Origin: Allochromatium vinosum DSM 180
GTDB taxonomy: Bacteria; Pseudomonadota; Gammaproteobacteria; Chromatiales; Chromatiaceae
DNA: 64,000 nt
Assembly (NCBI RefSeq): GCF_000025485.1
Contig: NC_013851.1
Span: 1 to 64,000, forward strand
Reading direction: 5' to 3'
Shown here: one piece after another, positions 14,523 to 23,610 of the stretch
Numbering within the stretch: position 1 is the stretch's first letter
Layout of the letters: each line of letters begins with the position of its first letter
Notes under the pieces: model-generated
Seen by the model: only the letters and a program-made list of their open reading frames with translations
The model's database searches: none
What the model was told of the DNA's origin: nothing
Made by a program: the position numbers and the translations under genes

Positions 14523-15637
14523 TGCCGACGACTCGATTCAAACGGGCGTGGCCCGGTCTGGCGCTCTTGTTCCTGCTCGCTCCGCTCGGCGGCCGGGCGG
14601 GCGACACCATCCCCATGAGCGCCGAACAGCAACAGGCGTTCAAGATCCAATGGACCGCGCCCCAGGCCGCCACCGAACAGCATTCACGCCGGTATCCCGC
14701 CGCCGTGGTCGTCCCCAATCCGCAACTGCGGGTGGTGGCCGCGCCCTGGAGCGGTGTGCTCGAACGTCTGCGGGTTGCCGAGGGCGAGGTGGTCAGCGCC
14801 GGTCAGATCCTGGCCGAGTTGCGCAGCCCCGCCTTGATCGAAGCCCAGAGCGCCTATCTGGAGTCGCTGATCCGGCTCGAACTCGCCGAGCGTGAGCGCA
14901 ACCGTGACCGCACACTCCAGCGCGAGGGACTCATCGCCGAGCGGCGCTCGGTCGAAAGCGAATCCAAATACCGCGAACAGGCGACCCTGGTCGATCACAA
15001 ACGCCAGTTGCTCGAACTCGCCGGACTCTCGGCCGAGGACATCGCGACCCTGACCCGGACCCGGCGTCTGACCAGCGTGCTGCCGGTCCGTGCCCCGATC
15101 GGCGGCGTGGTCCTGGAGCAATTGGTGAGCACCGGCCAGTCGGTCGACGGCGCCACCGCGCTCTATCGTCTCGGCGATCTCGATCCGCTGTGGCTGGAGA
15201 TCCATGTCCCCGCCGACCAGGTCGCCGGTCTCCAGATCGGCGCGCGGGTGTGGCCGACCGCCCAGCCGGATCTCGCCGGACGGCTCATCACCATCGGTCA
15301 GTGGGTCGACGAGCGCGATCAGGGCGTGGTGGTGCGCGCCGAGATCCACGATCCGAGCGGCCAACTGCGTCCGGGGCAGTTCGTGGAGGTGCAGTTGGCG
15401 ACCGCGACGGCGACCGAGGCGGCAGGCTGGCGGCTACCGGCGGCGGCCCTGGTGCGTCAGGGTGCGGAGGTCTACGTGTTCGTCGCCCGTCCCGGCGGCT
15501 TCGAGGCGCTGCCCGTGACCCTGATCGCCCGCGAGGAACAGGACGCCGTGGTGAGTGCGGCCGCGTTGAGCACCGAGGATCGCGTGGCCATCACCGGCGT
15601 GGTGGCGCTCAAGGCCGCCTGGCTGGGAGGCGAGTGA
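14522..15637 (+). CDS. RND efflux membrane-fusion protein, CzcB/CusB-like
   Basis: This 371-residue periplasmic adaptor has a signal peptide (WPGLALLFLLAPLGGRA). A biotinyl-lipoyl half-motif GVLERLRVAEGEVVSAGQ is followed by an alpha-helical hairpin (about residues 105-160) and the second lipoyl half VLEQLVSTGQSVDGATALYRLGDL. A beta-barrel domain then contains GQFVEVQL. Adaptors of this type connect an RND pump with the outer-membrane duct. No extra histidine-rich or CusF-like metal-binding domain is present. Its ATG at 14522 overlaps the stop of the upstream gene by one base; a GTG directly before it is also possible. Its stop overlaps the pump gene's ATG by one base. Confidence 0.9.
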   Translation: MPTTRFKRAWPGLALLFLLAPLGGRAGDTIPMSAEQQQAFKIQWTAPQAATEQHSRRYPAAVVVPNPQLRVVAAPWSGVLERLRVAEGEVVSAGQILAELRSPALIEAQSAYLESLIRLELAERERNRDRTLQREGLIAERRSVESESKYREQATLVDHKRQLLELAGLSAEDIATLTRTRRLTSVLPVRAPIGGVVLEQLVSTGQSVDGATALYRLGDLDPLWLEIHVPADQVAGLQIGARVWPTAQPDLAGRLITIGQWVDERDQGVVVRAEIHDPSGQLRPGQFVEVQLATATATEAAGWRLPAAALVRQGAEVYVFVARPGGFEALPVTLIAREEQDAVVSAAALSTEDRVAITGVVALKAAWLGGE

Positions 15638-18600
15638 TGCTCGCGCGTCTGATCCAGTTCGCGCTCACTCAGCGGCTGCTGATGCTGCTGGTCGTGGCGC
15701 TGCTCATCGGCGGCGGCTGGCGCGCCGTTCAACTCACGCCCATCGACGCCTTTCCCGACGTCTCGACCACTCAGGTCAAAATCATCGTCAAGGCGCCGGG
15801 CATGACTCCCGAGGAAGTGGCCGCGCGCATCACCAGTCTGATCGAGGTCGAGATGCTGGGTCTGCCGCGTCAGACCATGCTGCGCTCGATCGCCAAGTAC
15901 GCGCTCACCGACATCACCATCGATTTTGCCGAGGGGACCGACATCGTCTGGGCACGCCAACAGGTCGCCGAGCGGCTCAACAGTGTCTGGGGCAATCTGC
16001 CCGAGGGCATCGAGGGTGGGATCGCGCCCATGACCACGCCCCTGGGCGAGATGTTCATGTTCAGCATCGAGGGCGGTTCGCTCAGTCTCGCCGAGCGGCG
16101 CGACCTGCTCGACTGGACCATCCGTCCCGCCCTGCGCTCGGTGCCCGGCGTGGCCGACGTCAACGCGCTCGGCGGTTTCGTGACCACCTTCGAGGTGGTG
16201 CCGGACAATGCGCGGCTGGCGGCGCGCAGCCTCAGTCTGGAGCAGTTGCGCGCCGCCATCGCGGCCAACAATCGCAACGACGGGGCCGGCCGGCTCGACG
16301 AGGGCGAGGAAGTCCTGCTGGTACGCAGCGCCGGCGCCATCCAGACGCTCGACGACCTGGGCGCGATCGTGGTCGGCGGCGACACCCGCCAGCCGGTGCG
16401 CGTGGCCGATATCGCCGAGGTCCGACTCTCGGCCCTGACCCGCTACGGCGCCGTGACCCGCAATGGTCAGGGCGAGACGGTCCAGGCGCTGGTGCTGGCG
16501 CTGCGCGGCGCCAATGCGCGCGCCCTGGTCGACGGTATCCAGGCCAAGCTCGACGAACTGGCGCCCAGCCTGCCCGAGGGCGTCAGGCTCGATGTCTTCT
16601 ACAACCGTGGCGTACTGGTCGAGCGCGCGGTCCAGACCGTCTCCAAGGCGCTGATCGAGGCCACGATCCTGGTCATCGTGCTGCTGGTGCTCTTTCTCGG
16701 CGACGCGCGCGCCGCTCTGACCGTGGCCCTGATCCTGCCGCTGGCGGCGCTGGCGACCTTCATCCTGATGCAGCAGTTCGGACTCTCGGCCAACCTGATG
16801 TCGCTCGGCGGACTGGCGATCGCCATCGGTATGCTGGTCGATGCCGCCGTGGTGGTGGTCGAGAACGTCGTCACCCAGCTCGCTCAGAGCGGATCGGGTC
16901 GGCGTCTGCCGCGCCTGCACCTGATCTATCGCGCCACGCGCGAGGTGGCGGTGCCTGTGTCCTCGGGCATCCTGATCATCATCATCGTCTTTCTGCCGCT
17001 GCTGACGCTCCAGGGTCTGGAAGGCAAGCTGTTCGTGCCGGTGGCCCTGACCATCGTCTTTGCGCTCGCCAGTGCGCTCCTGCTCTCGCTCACTGTCATC
17101 CCCGTGCTGGCTTCCTATCTGCTCAAGGCCGGGCACGGCGAGCACGAACCCTGGCTGCCGCGCATGCTCGGGCGTCTCTATGCCCCGGTGCTGACGACGG
17201 CTCTGCGTCATTCGCGCTGGGTCATCGCCGCCGCCATCCTGCTGCTGGTGGTCGCCGGCTATGTCTACACCCTGATCGGCAAGGCGTTCATGCCGACGCT
17301 CGACGAGGGCAACCTGATCGTGCAGCTCGAAAAGCTGCCCTCGATCACCCTGGCCGAGTCGATCGCCATCGATCAGCGGGTCCAGCGCGCCATTCTCGAA
17401 GAGGTGCCCGAGGTCGAGTCCATCGTCGCCCGCGCCGGCTCGGATGAACTGGGCCTCGATCCCATGGGTCTCAATCAGACCGACAGCTTCCTCGTGCTCA
17501 AGCCGATGGAAGAATGGCGCGTGCCGGACAAGGAGGCGCTGGTCGAGTCGATCCGCCGGGTGCTCGAACGCTTCCCCGGTGTCGAGTACGCCTTCACCCA
17601 GCCGATCGAGATGCGCGTCTCGGAGATGCTCACCGGCGTGCGCGGCGATCTGGCGGTCAAGATCTTCGGCCCGGACCCGGCGCGGCTCGACCAGCTCGCC
17701 GAGTCGGTGGTCGGCGTGCTCCAGGGCCTCGACGGCGCTCAGGATGTCTACACGCCACGCAACGCGGGTGCGCAATATCTGAATCTGGTCGTCGATCGTC
17801 TGGAGACCGGACGGCTCGGCATCGACGCCGACACGCTCGCCGGGACGCTGCGCGCCCAGGTCGAGGGCGTCACGGTCGGCACCGTCTATCTGGAAGGCAA
17901 GCGGCGACCCGTGGTGATCCGCGGCCCCGAGGATCTGCGCCAGTCGCCGGTTCGCTTCGCCAGTCTGCGCGTGGCCCCGCCCGAGGGCGGCTCGGTTCCG
18001 CTGACCAATCTGGCGCGACTCGAGCGCATCGAGGGGCCGGTGGCCCTGACCCGCGAACGCGGCAACAATCTGTCGGTGGCTATCGCCAACGTCGGGGGGC
18101 GCGATCTGGTCGGTTTCGTCGAGGAGGCGCGGCGCGCCGTGAGCGCGCAGGTCGAGCTACCGCCCGGCTACTGGCTCGAATGGGGCGGCGAGTTCGAGAA
18201 CCAGCAGCGTGCCGCCGCGCGTCTGGCGCTGGTGGTGCCGATCGCCCTGGGGCTGATCTTCCTGGTGTTGTTCTCGACCTTCGGCTCGGTCAGTCAGGCG
18301 TTGCTGGTGCTCTCGAACGTGCCCTTTGCGCTCATCGGCGGGGTGTTCGCGCTGGCGCTCACCGGGGAATATCTCTCGGTGCCGGCCTCGGTCGGCTTCA
18401 TCGCCCTGCTCGGTATCGCGGTGCTCAACGGCGTGGTGATGCTGACCTATTTCAATCAACTGCGCGCGCTCGGGCGACCGATGGACGTGGTCGTGGTCGA
18501 GGGCGCACAGCGGCGTCTGCGTCCGGTGTTGATGACGGCCAACATCGCCGCCTTCGGACTCGTGCCACTGCTGTTCGCCACCGGCCCAGGTTCAGAGATC

Positions 18601-18783
18601 CAGCGCCCGCTGGCCATCGTGGTCATCGGCGGCCTGCTCAGCGCGACCCTGCTGACCCTGATCCTGTTGCCCATCCTCTATCGGCGTTTCGGTGATCGGC
18701 AGCGCGTGAAGCGCGCCTCCGCGCCGCCCGCCGTAGAGCAAGGGGCCACCGCCACCCAGCCGGGAGACATCGATCATGTCTGA
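15637..18783 (+). CDS. Heavy-metal efflux RND transporter, CzcA/CusA family (HME-RND)
   Basis: At 1048 residues with the RND topology (one helix, a periplasmic domain, six helices, repeated once), this is the proton-driven pump of the CzcCBA-like system. The N-terminus TPIDAFPDVSTTQV is characteristic of heavy-metal RND pumps. The TM4 motif reads AIGMLVDAAVVVVENV; CzcA pumps usually have a DGAV form and CusA pumps a MVDAAIVMIEN form, so metal specificity is undecided but the VDAA form leans towards the monovalent group. The true start is the ATG at 15637, overlapping the adaptor gene's stop. The reading frame continues upstream without a stop because of the high GC content. Confidence 0.93.
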   Translation: MLARLIQFALTQRLLMLLVVALLIGGGWRAVQLTPIDAFPDVSTTQVKIIVKAPGMTPEEVAARITSLIEVEMLGLPRQTMLRSIAKYALTDITIDFAEGTDIVWARQQVAERLNSVWGNLPEGIEGGIAPMTTPLGEMFMFSIEGGSLSLAERRDLLDWTIRPALRSVPGVADVNALGGFVTTFEVVPDNARLAARSLSLEQLRAAIAANNRNDGAGRLDEGEEVLLVRSAGAIQTLDDLGAIVVGGDTRQPVRVADIAEVRLSALTRYGAVTRNGQGETVQALVLALRGANARALVDGIQAKLDELAPSLPEGVRLDVFYNRGVLVERAVQTVSKALIEATILVIVLLVLFLGDARAALTVALILPLAALATFILMQQFGLSANLMSLGGLAIAIGMLVDAAVVVVENVVTQLAQSGSGRRLPRLHLIYRATREVAVPVSSGILIIIIVFLPLLTLQGLEGKLFVPVALTIVFALASALLLSLTVIPVLASYLLKAGHGEHEPWLPRMLGRLYAPVLTTALRHSRWVIAAAILLLVVAGYVYTLIGKAFMPTLDEGNLIVQLEKLPSITLAESIAIDQRVQRAILEEVPEVESIVARAGSDELGLDPMGLNQTDSFLVLKPMEEWRVPDKEALVESIRRVLERFPGVEYAFTQPIEMRVSEMLTGVRGDLAVKIFGPDPARLDQLAESVVGVLQGLDGAQDVYTPRNAGAQYLNLVVDRLETGRLGIDADTLAGTLRAQVEGVTVGTVYLEGKRRPVVIRGPEDLRQSPVRFASLRVAPPEGGSVPLTNLARLERIEGPVALTRERGNNLSVAIANVGGRDLVGFVEEARRAVSAQVELPPGYWLEWGGEFENQQRAAARLALVVPIALGLIFLVLFSTFGSVSQALLVLSNVPFALIGGVFALALTGEYLSVPASVGFIALLGIAVLNGVVMLTYFNQLRALGRPMDVVVVEGAQRRLRPVLMTANIAAFGLVPLLFATGPGSEIQRPLAIVVIGGLLSATLLTLILLPILYRRFGDRQRVKRASAPPAVEQGATATQPGDIDHV

Positions 18784-19081
18784 CACCGTGCTTTATCTGG
18801 TCATCCCGCCGCGCGCCGAGGATCTGCTGACCGAATGGCTGCTCGAACGCGAGGACGTGCCCGGATTCACCAGCCTGCCGGTGTCCGGTCATGGTTCCTC
18901 GGAGTCCTCGATGAGTCTCGCCGAACAGGTCGCGGGGCGCAGTCGGCGGGTGCTGTTCATGCTCCATCTGCCGCTGTCGGTCGCCGAGGCGCTGCTGGCG
19001 GCGCTGGCCGAGGAGTTCCGGGGCGGCGATCTGCATTACTGGCTGGTTCCGTCCTTGAAGGCCGGGCGGCTCAATGCCTGA
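18776..19081 (+). CDS. DUF3240 family protein linked to metal RND pump
   Basis: The protein is 101 residues with no signal peptide. It shows the pattern of DUF3240 proteins: an N-terminal beta strand VLYLVIPPRAEDLLTEWLL, a central GHGSSESSMSLAEQVAGR segment and a C-terminal YWLVPSLKAGRL. It has a ferredoxin-like, PII-like look. Members are commonly encoded directly after czcA-type genes, as here, where the ATG overlaps the pump gene's stop by eight bases. A role in sensing metal or adjusting the pump is plausible but unproven. Confidence 0.8.
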   Translation: MSDTVLYLVIPPRAEDLLTEWLLEREDVPGFTSLPVSGHGSSESSMSLAEQVAGRSRRVLFMLHLPLSVAEALLAALAEEFRGGDLHYWLVPSLKAGRLNA

Positions 19082-19141
19082 TGGGATGCGCTCGACACCG
19101 AGCCTGATCCATTCAATGACGATGACAGAAGGTAAGACACC

Positions 19142-19543
19142 ATGCGTTTGAAGACCCACTCGATCATGGCCGGCCCGCTGGCCCTGGCCCTGCTACTCAT
19201 GAGCACCACTCCGGAGGCGGCGAGTCCGAGCGCGTCGCTCAGTGTCGACCGTTCGTCATCGAGCCGCTTCACGGTCGGATTCGTCCAGGTCGACCCGGAC
19301 GCGGCGGCGTCCACCCTGACCGTGCGTGGGACGGTCAGGCCACGGATTTCGGCGCGCGGCGCCATTCCAGGGCAGGTGCATATCACAGTTCTAGACGCCG
19401 AAGGGCGCACGCTGGCCGAAACCGATGCCAGCCTGATGCGTCGCAATCGTCAGGCGCAAGCGGCACATTTCCATGCGCAACTGGCCATCGATCCGCCTCC
19501 CGGCAGCCGGGTGCGCGTCGAGCATCGACTCGACCGTCCTTGA
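19142..19543 (+). CDS. Hypothetical secreted protein
   Basis: I do not recognise this 133-residue protein. It has a signal peptide (MRLKTHSIMAGPLALALLLMS, cleavage likely after PEAA). The mature part looks beta-rich: FTVGFVQVDPDAAASTLTVRG, GQVHITVLDAEGRTLAE and RVRVEHRLD give an immunoglobulin-like or beta-sandwich pattern. A purine-rich AGAAGGTAAG before the ATG supports the start. It follows the metal-efflux operon by 60 bases and precedes a diheme peroxidase, so it may belong to either. The fold is an inference from strand pattern only. Confidence 0.65.
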   Translation: MRLKTHSIMAGPLALALLLMSTTPEAASPSASLSVDRSSSSRFTVGFVQVDPDAAASTLTVRGTVRPRISARGAIPGQVHITVLDAEGRTLAETDASLMRRNRQAQAAHFHAQLAIDPPPGSRVRVEHRLDRP

Positions 19544-19611
19544 GTCGGTCGGGCTGGGAGGCCATCCTGAAGCCCGACGATGTGTTGGTGAACATGATCG
19601 ACGAGGATGGT

Positions 19612-20841
19612 ATGCAGACGACAAAGCGGACGAAGCCGATTCACTCCTTGACCCTGGCCGGCCTCCTGGCCGCCGCACCGATCGCCCAGGCCGACGCGGA
19701 TCTGGTGGCGCTCGGCAAGGCGCTCTTCTTCGATGCCACGCTCTCCGAGCCGCCCGGACAGTCCTGCGCGAGCTGTCATGCGCCGATCGCCGGCTGGACC
19801 AGCCCGGACAGCGCGCTCAATGCCGCCGGCGGTGTGCATGAAGGCGCGGTCGCCGGACGCTTCGGCAACCGCCGTCCACTGATGGCGGCTTACGCCAGCT
19901 TCAGTCCGCCGCTGCATCTCGATGGCGAGGAAGACCATTTCGTCGGCGGCAATTTCTGGGATGGTCGCGCCACCGGCTGGCTGCTCGGTCATCCGACGGC
20001 CGAACAGGCACAGGGGCCGTTTCTCAATCCGGTCGAACAGAATCTGACGGATGATGCCGAACTCGTGCGGCGTGTCTGTGCCGGACCCTCGGGCGGCGCG
20101 CTGCGTGCCTGGTTCGGCGAGTCGGCGTGTGCCAATCCGACCGATGGTTTCAACGCCATCGCCCAAGCGTTGCTGGCCTTCGAATCATCGCCGGAGATGA
20201 ACGCCTTCAGCTCCAAGTACGACTACCACCTCAAGGATCCGCAACGCTATCCGCTCACCGAGCAGGAACAGCTCGGTCTGATGCTCTTCGAACGCAAGGA
20301 CAAGGGCAACTGTGCCGCCTGTCACCCGCACACCCCCGGATCCAATGGCGAGCCGCCGCTCTTCACCGACTTCACCTATGACAATCTCGGTGTCGGGCGT
20401 AACCCGGACAATCCCTGGTACCGGCAGAACGAGCGCAACCCCGAGGGTGCGGCCTGGCGTGATCCCGGACTCGGCGGCTTCCTCAAGACGGTGCCGCGCT
20501 TCGCCGATCGCACCGGGGAGAACCTGGGCAAGTTCAAGGTGCCCAGTCTGCGCAATGCCGATCTTCGGCCCTCTGAAGGCTTCGCCAAGAGCTACATGCA
20601 CAACGGCGCCCACAAGAGCCTGGAAGAGGTCGTCCACTTCTACAACACCCGCGATACCAAGCCGGTGTGCGAGCGGATCGACGCGCCCGAGCCGGGCCAA
20701 AACTGCTGGCCCGAGCCTGAGATCGCCGCCAACGTCAACACTGATGAACTCGGCAATCTCGGTCTGAGCGCCGAGGAGGAAGCGGCCATCGTCGCCTTCA
20801 TGCGCACGCTCAACGATGGCTGGAGTCCTCCGAAGGATTGA
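19612..20841 (+). CDS. Diheme cytochrome c peroxidase, CcpA/MauG family
   Basis: This 409-residue protein has a Sec signal peptide (KPIHSLTLAGLLAAAPIAQA) and two c-type heme motifs, CASCH at residues 52-56 and CAACH at 234-238. Further family marks are the ALFFDATLSE start, NFWDGRATGW and FKVPSLRNADLRPS before a conserved MHNGAHKSLEEVVHFYN. Such periplasmic enzymes reduce hydrogen peroxide with electrons from cytochrome c, or in MauG-like members oxidise protein substrates. A GAGG six bases from the ATG at 19612 supports this start; earlier in-frame starts lack a signal peptide at the N-terminus. It faces the convergent CDF gene. Confidence 0.92.
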   Translation: MQTTKRTKPIHSLTLAGLLAAAPIAQADADLVALGKALFFDATLSEPPGQSCASCHAPIAGWTSPDSALNAAGGVHEGAVAGRFGNRRPLMAAYASFSPPLHLDGEEDHFVGGNFWDGRATGWLLGHPTAEQAQGPFLNPVEQNLTDDAELVRRVCAGPSGGALRAWFGESACANPTDGFNAIAQALLAFESSPEMNAFSSKYDYHLKDPQRYPLTEQEQLGLMLFERKDKGNCAACHPHTPGSNGEPPLFTDFTYDNLGVGRNPDNPWYRQNERNPEGAAWRDPGLGGFLKTVPRFADRTGENLGKFKVPSLRNADLRPSEGFAKSYMHNGAHKSLEEVVHFYNTRDTKPVCERIDAPEPGQNCWPEPEIAANVNTDELGNLGLSAEEEAAIVAFMRTLNDGWSPPKD

Positions 20842-20859
20842 ACCAAACAGCGCTGAATC

Positions 20860-21777
20860 TCAGGAGTCCGTCGCCTCGCGGCCGAGACTGACCGGATCCT
20901 GATGGATGAGGATGTCCGAGTCCGGGTAACGCTCCCGTATCCGAGCCTCGACCGCGAGCGCGATCTGATGGGCCTGACGCAGGGGCAGCACGTCGTCGAG
21001 TTCGAGATGCAATTGGATGATCAGCGACTGGCCGGACTGGTGCGTGCGCAGTCCATGCGCACCGCATACCTCAGGTATGGCGCGCGCCAGCTCCAGGATC
21101 CGCCAGCGCGCTTCATCGGGCAACTCGCGATCCATCAGCATCTCGACGGCGTCGCGTCCGATCCGCGCGGCGCTCCACAGGATATAGAGGCCGATGGCCA
21201 GTCCCAGGATCGGGTCGATCCACGACCAGCCGAAACCGGCCAGCCCGAGCGCGACCAGGGTGACGGAGTTCGTTGCCAGGTCCGTGGCATAGTGCAGGGC
21301 ATCGGCGCGGATCGCGGGCGATCCAGTGCGCCGGATGACATGACGCTGGAGCGCGAGCAGCGCCAGCGTGACCAGGATGGCGAAGGCGATCACGCCCAGA
21401 CCGACACCGATCTCGGTCAGCGGGCGTGGATGCAGGAAGCGGTCGACGGCCTGCAAGCCGAGAAACAGCGCCGAGCCGGCGATGAACGCCGATTGCCCGA
21501 GCGCGGCCAGGGCCTGCGCCTTGCCATGCCCGAAACGATGCTCGGCGTCGGGTGGCCGCAACGACCAGCGCACGGCAAGCAGCGTCAGCAGGGAGGCCAT
21601 GGCATCCATCGCCGAGTCCATCAGGGAGGCCAGGACCGTGATGGACCCGGTCATCCCCCAGGCAACGACCTTGACCAGGATCAGCAGGCCGGCGGTGCTC
21701 ACCGACGCCCAGGTCGCCAGTCGCAGCAGCTGGGCGGTTTCAGCCGACGTTGTCGGTGTGCGTGACTCGATGGACAT
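20860..21777 (-). CDS. Cation diffusion facilitator, FieF-like metal exporter
   Basis: This 305-residue inner-membrane transporter has six helices and a C-terminal cytoplasmic ferredoxin-like domain. The transport-site motifs match FieF: DSAMD in TM2 and HYATD in TM5, giving the D-x3-D and H-x3-D ligands. HRFGHGKAQ follows TM2. The C-terminal domain contains DRELPDEAR and several histidines (GAHGLRTHQSG, QLHLELDD). FieF relatives export zinc or iron(II) in exchange for protons. It starts two bases after the stop of a diheme cytochrome gene, so it is translated with that cytochrome operon, an unexpected pairing. Start at MSIESRTPT; an upstream extension is unlikely. Confidence 0.92.
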   Translation of the reverse strand: MSIESRTPTTSAETAQLLRLATWASVSTAGLLILVKVVAWGMTGSITVLASLMDSAMDAMASLLTLLAVRWSLRPPDAEHRFGHGKAQALAALGQSAFIAGSALFLGLQAVDRFLHPRPLTEIGVGLGVIAFAILVTLALLALQRHVIRRTGSPAIRADALHYATDLATNSVTLVALGLAGFGWSWIDPILGLAIGLYILWSAARIGRDAVEMLMDRELPDEARWRILELARAIPEVCGAHGLRTHQSGQSLIIQLHLELDDVLPLRQAHQIALAVEARIRERYPDSDILIHQDPVSLGREATDS

Positions 21778-21779
21778 GC

Positions 21780-22358
21780 TCAATCCTTCCAGCGTCCCAG
21801 GCCGGGGATCTCGATCTGACGCTCGTCGAAGACCCCACGGTCGGCGCCGATGTGACAGCGGTTGCACTGACTGAAGCGGCTGACCTCGGGGTTGTCCGTG
21901 ACCAGACGTGCCGGAATCCGACGATGCTTGCGGATGAAATAAGGCGTCTCGGTGATGCGCGGCAGGCCGGTGTCGGATCGCGCCGCACCGGGCACGGCGA
22001 AGGCCCGCTCGCGGACGCGCGCCGATCCGTCGGCGGCGTTGGCCATCAGATAACCCCGCAACTCGGCGACCAGCGCATCCGGCAGCGAGGCGTCATCGCC
22101 ATAGTGATCGGCAAGTGACTCGGGCGCCAGGATCCGGCTCCAGGACGCCGCCGGCAGGACGCCGGGCGGATAGGCCAGATGGCAGGAACCGCACTCCTGG
22201 AGATAGGCCGGCTGAGTGGCCGGAGCGATGTTCGGAAACATCCGCAGCCAACGGCGCCAATCCCGAGTCTCGTCGTCCGTGGCCGCGAGGGCGGTGCCGG
22301 TCGCGACGAGCAGCAGACCCATCAGCGCAGACCGGGCGATGAAAGGGCGGTGAGACAT
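21780..22358 (-). CDS. Diheme cytochrome c (DHC family), copy 1
   Basis: The protein is 192 residues with a signal peptide (ALMGLLLVATGTALA) and two heme-binding motifs, CGSCH at 56-60 and CNRCH at 165-169. The sequence around them (ECGSCHLAYPPGVLP, LADHYGDDASL, GLPRITETPYFIRKHRRIP, NPEVSRFSQCN, and the ending GLGRWKD) is that of the DHC family. DHC is known as the electron-donor partner of SHP, with a membrane b-type cytochrome. Its paralogue at 23611 has the same motifs. An AGGAGA before the ATG supports the start. It lies between the b561 gene (39-base gap) and the CDF gene. Confidence 0.92.
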   Translation of the reverse strand: MSHRPFIARSALMGLLLVATGTALAATDDETRDWRRWLRMFPNIAPATQPAYLQECGSCHLAYPPGVLPAASWSRILAPESLADHYGDDASLPDALVAELRGYLMANAADGSARVRERAFAVPGAARSDTGLPRITETPYFIRKHRRIPARLVTDNPEVSRFSQCNRCHIGADRGVFDERQIEIPGLGRWKD

Positions 22359-22397
22359 GGTATCGGCTCTCCTGTTCGAGTCGGGCGCGCGTGGGGT

Positions 22398-23024
22398 TCA
22401 TTCCCGCTCTTGCCGCTTGTAGCCGCTGATCATGGAACCGATCAGGTTCTCGTGATGCAGCAGGCTGGAGACCAGCACCCCGGCCACATGGATCAGGATC
22501 AGACCGAGCGTGAAATAGGCGAACACTTCATGGGCCTCTTCCAGGGCATCGCCCCAGAACGCCGGCAGACCGCGCATCACATCCGCCAGCGGACCGGCGA
22601 ATTCCTCTGCACCATAGAGCGCCAGACCGCTGATCCCGGTCGCGGCGACACTGATCAGGAGCAGTAGGATCATGGCTCCGCCGGCCGGATTGTGCCCCAG
22701 ATAACGCGGTGCGCGCAGGCTCACGACATCGCGCAGATAGGCCAGCACCGCGCCCGGACTGCGCACGAAGTCGCTGAAGCGCGCATGGCGCGTGCCGATC
22801 AGACCCCACACCAGACGCACGGCGACGAGGGCGAGCACCAGATAGCCGGCCCAGACATGGACGCCGAGCAAATCGTCCTCGACGATGAAGGCAGTGGCGA
22901 ATCCGGCCACCAGTGACCAGTGGAACACGCGCACCAGTGGATCCCAGACGCGAATCCGTTCAGATGTCTTCGGTTCGGAATGATTGGGCAGGGTGGTCGT
23001 GTCAGTCGGATAGTCGTTCGGCAT
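22398..23024 (-). CDS. Cytochrome b561-type membrane protein
   Basis: This 208-residue protein has about four transmembrane helices and the b561 signatures RVWDPLVRVFHWSL with the first heme histidine, GVHVWAGYLVLALVAVRLVWGLIG, and a C-terminal HEVFAYFTLGLILIHVAGVLVSSLLHHENL with further histidines. It probably takes electrons from the quinone pool and hands them to the periplasmic DHC cytochromes. It is the first gene of the minus-strand operon, divergent from the SHP gene across a 213-base region. ACGGAGAACCGA precedes its ATG and a nearly identical sequence precedes the SHP gene. Confidence 0.9.
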   Translation of the reverse strand: MPNDYPTDTTTLPNHSEPKTSERIRVWDPLVRVFHWSLVAGFATAFIVEDDLLGVHVWAGYLVLALVAVRLVWGLIGTRHARFSDFVRSPGAVLAYLRDVVSLRAPRYLGHNPAGGAMILLLLISVAATGISGLALYGAEEFAGPLADVMRGLPAFWGDALEEAHEVFAYFTLGLILIHVAGVLVSSLLHHENLIGSMISGYKRQERE

Positions 23025-23131
23025 GGTTCGGTTCTCCGTACAGGATGAATGGTTGGTTCGTCGGTTCGGGCGTGTCGAGGCCCTGGAGCGGCAGATTAAC
23101 CAAGTGCGCCTGACCGAAAGCCGGCAACCGC

Positions 23132-23153
23132 TGTCAGCCTTTTGTCAGGCAGT
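23132..23153. promoter_or_regulatory. 11-bp tandem repeat in the divergent cytochrome promoter region
   Basis: TGTCAGCCTTT is followed directly by TGTCAGGCAGT, so TGTCAG recurs at 11 bases. It sits near the middle of the 213-base region between the divergent b561 and SHP genes. Its form parallels the TTCAG repeats near cassette 1, so it is a candidate site for the second PhoP-like regulator encoded at 24512. Confidence 0.45.
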
Positions 23154-23237
23154 CCTCCGTAAGCTGTCGGCACAGCCTGACCCAGCCGGCGGGAACCCCG
23201 ACCGGCGCCAGGCCGATCACGAACGGAGAACCGACCG

Positions 23238-23594
23238 ATGAAACGACACCTCGCCACCGTCCTGCTCAGTGCAAGCACCCTGATCCTGCCGGCCACGCTC
23301 TGGGCAGCCGATCCAGCCGCCGGCGCGGCGGGTTGGACCAAGGAATATCCGCAGGCAGACGGATCCGCACCACGCAGTTGCGTGACCTGCCATGGCCGCG
23401 ATCTGACCCAGCCGGGACGTCAGGCCAATACCGGCAAGGTCATCGAACCCATGGCGCCCTCGGTGAATCCGCAGCGCCTCACCGATCCGGCCAAGATCGA
23501 GAAATGGTTGACGCGCAACTGTCGCTGGACCCTGGGACGTGAGTGCACCGCCGATGAAAAGGCCGATTTCATCGCCTACATCAAGACCCAATGA
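23238..23594 (+). CDS. SHP-like monoheme cytochrome c (DUF1924 family)
   Basis: The protein is 118 residues with a signal peptide (MKRHLATVLLSASTLILPATLWA) and one heme motif, CVTCH at residues 48-52. The segments GWTKEYPQADGS, NTGKVIEPMAPSVNP and WTLGRECTADEKADFIAYIKT identify the DUF1924/SHP family. The related sphaeroides heme protein has an asparagine heme ligand that is displaced by oxygen or other ligands. Genes for SHP are known to lie beside DHC, a b-type cytochrome and a two-component system, exactly the set seen here. A GGAGA lies upstream. The physiological substrate of SHP is not settled. Confidence 0.9.
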   Translation: MKRHLATVLLSASTLILPATLWAADPAAGAAGWTKEYPQADGSAPRSCVTCHGRDLTQPGRQANTGKVIEPMAPSVNPQRLTDPAKIEKWLTRNCRWTLGRECTADEKADFIAYIKTQ

Positions 23595-23610
23595 GCCGGA
23601 GGATCGACAC

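Noticed and set aside
15472-17775. Open frame of 767 codons antisense to the RND pump gene
   Set aside because: Its sequence is Asp/Gln/His-rich low-complexity, typical of antisense frames; the pump gene on the other strand has all expected motifs.
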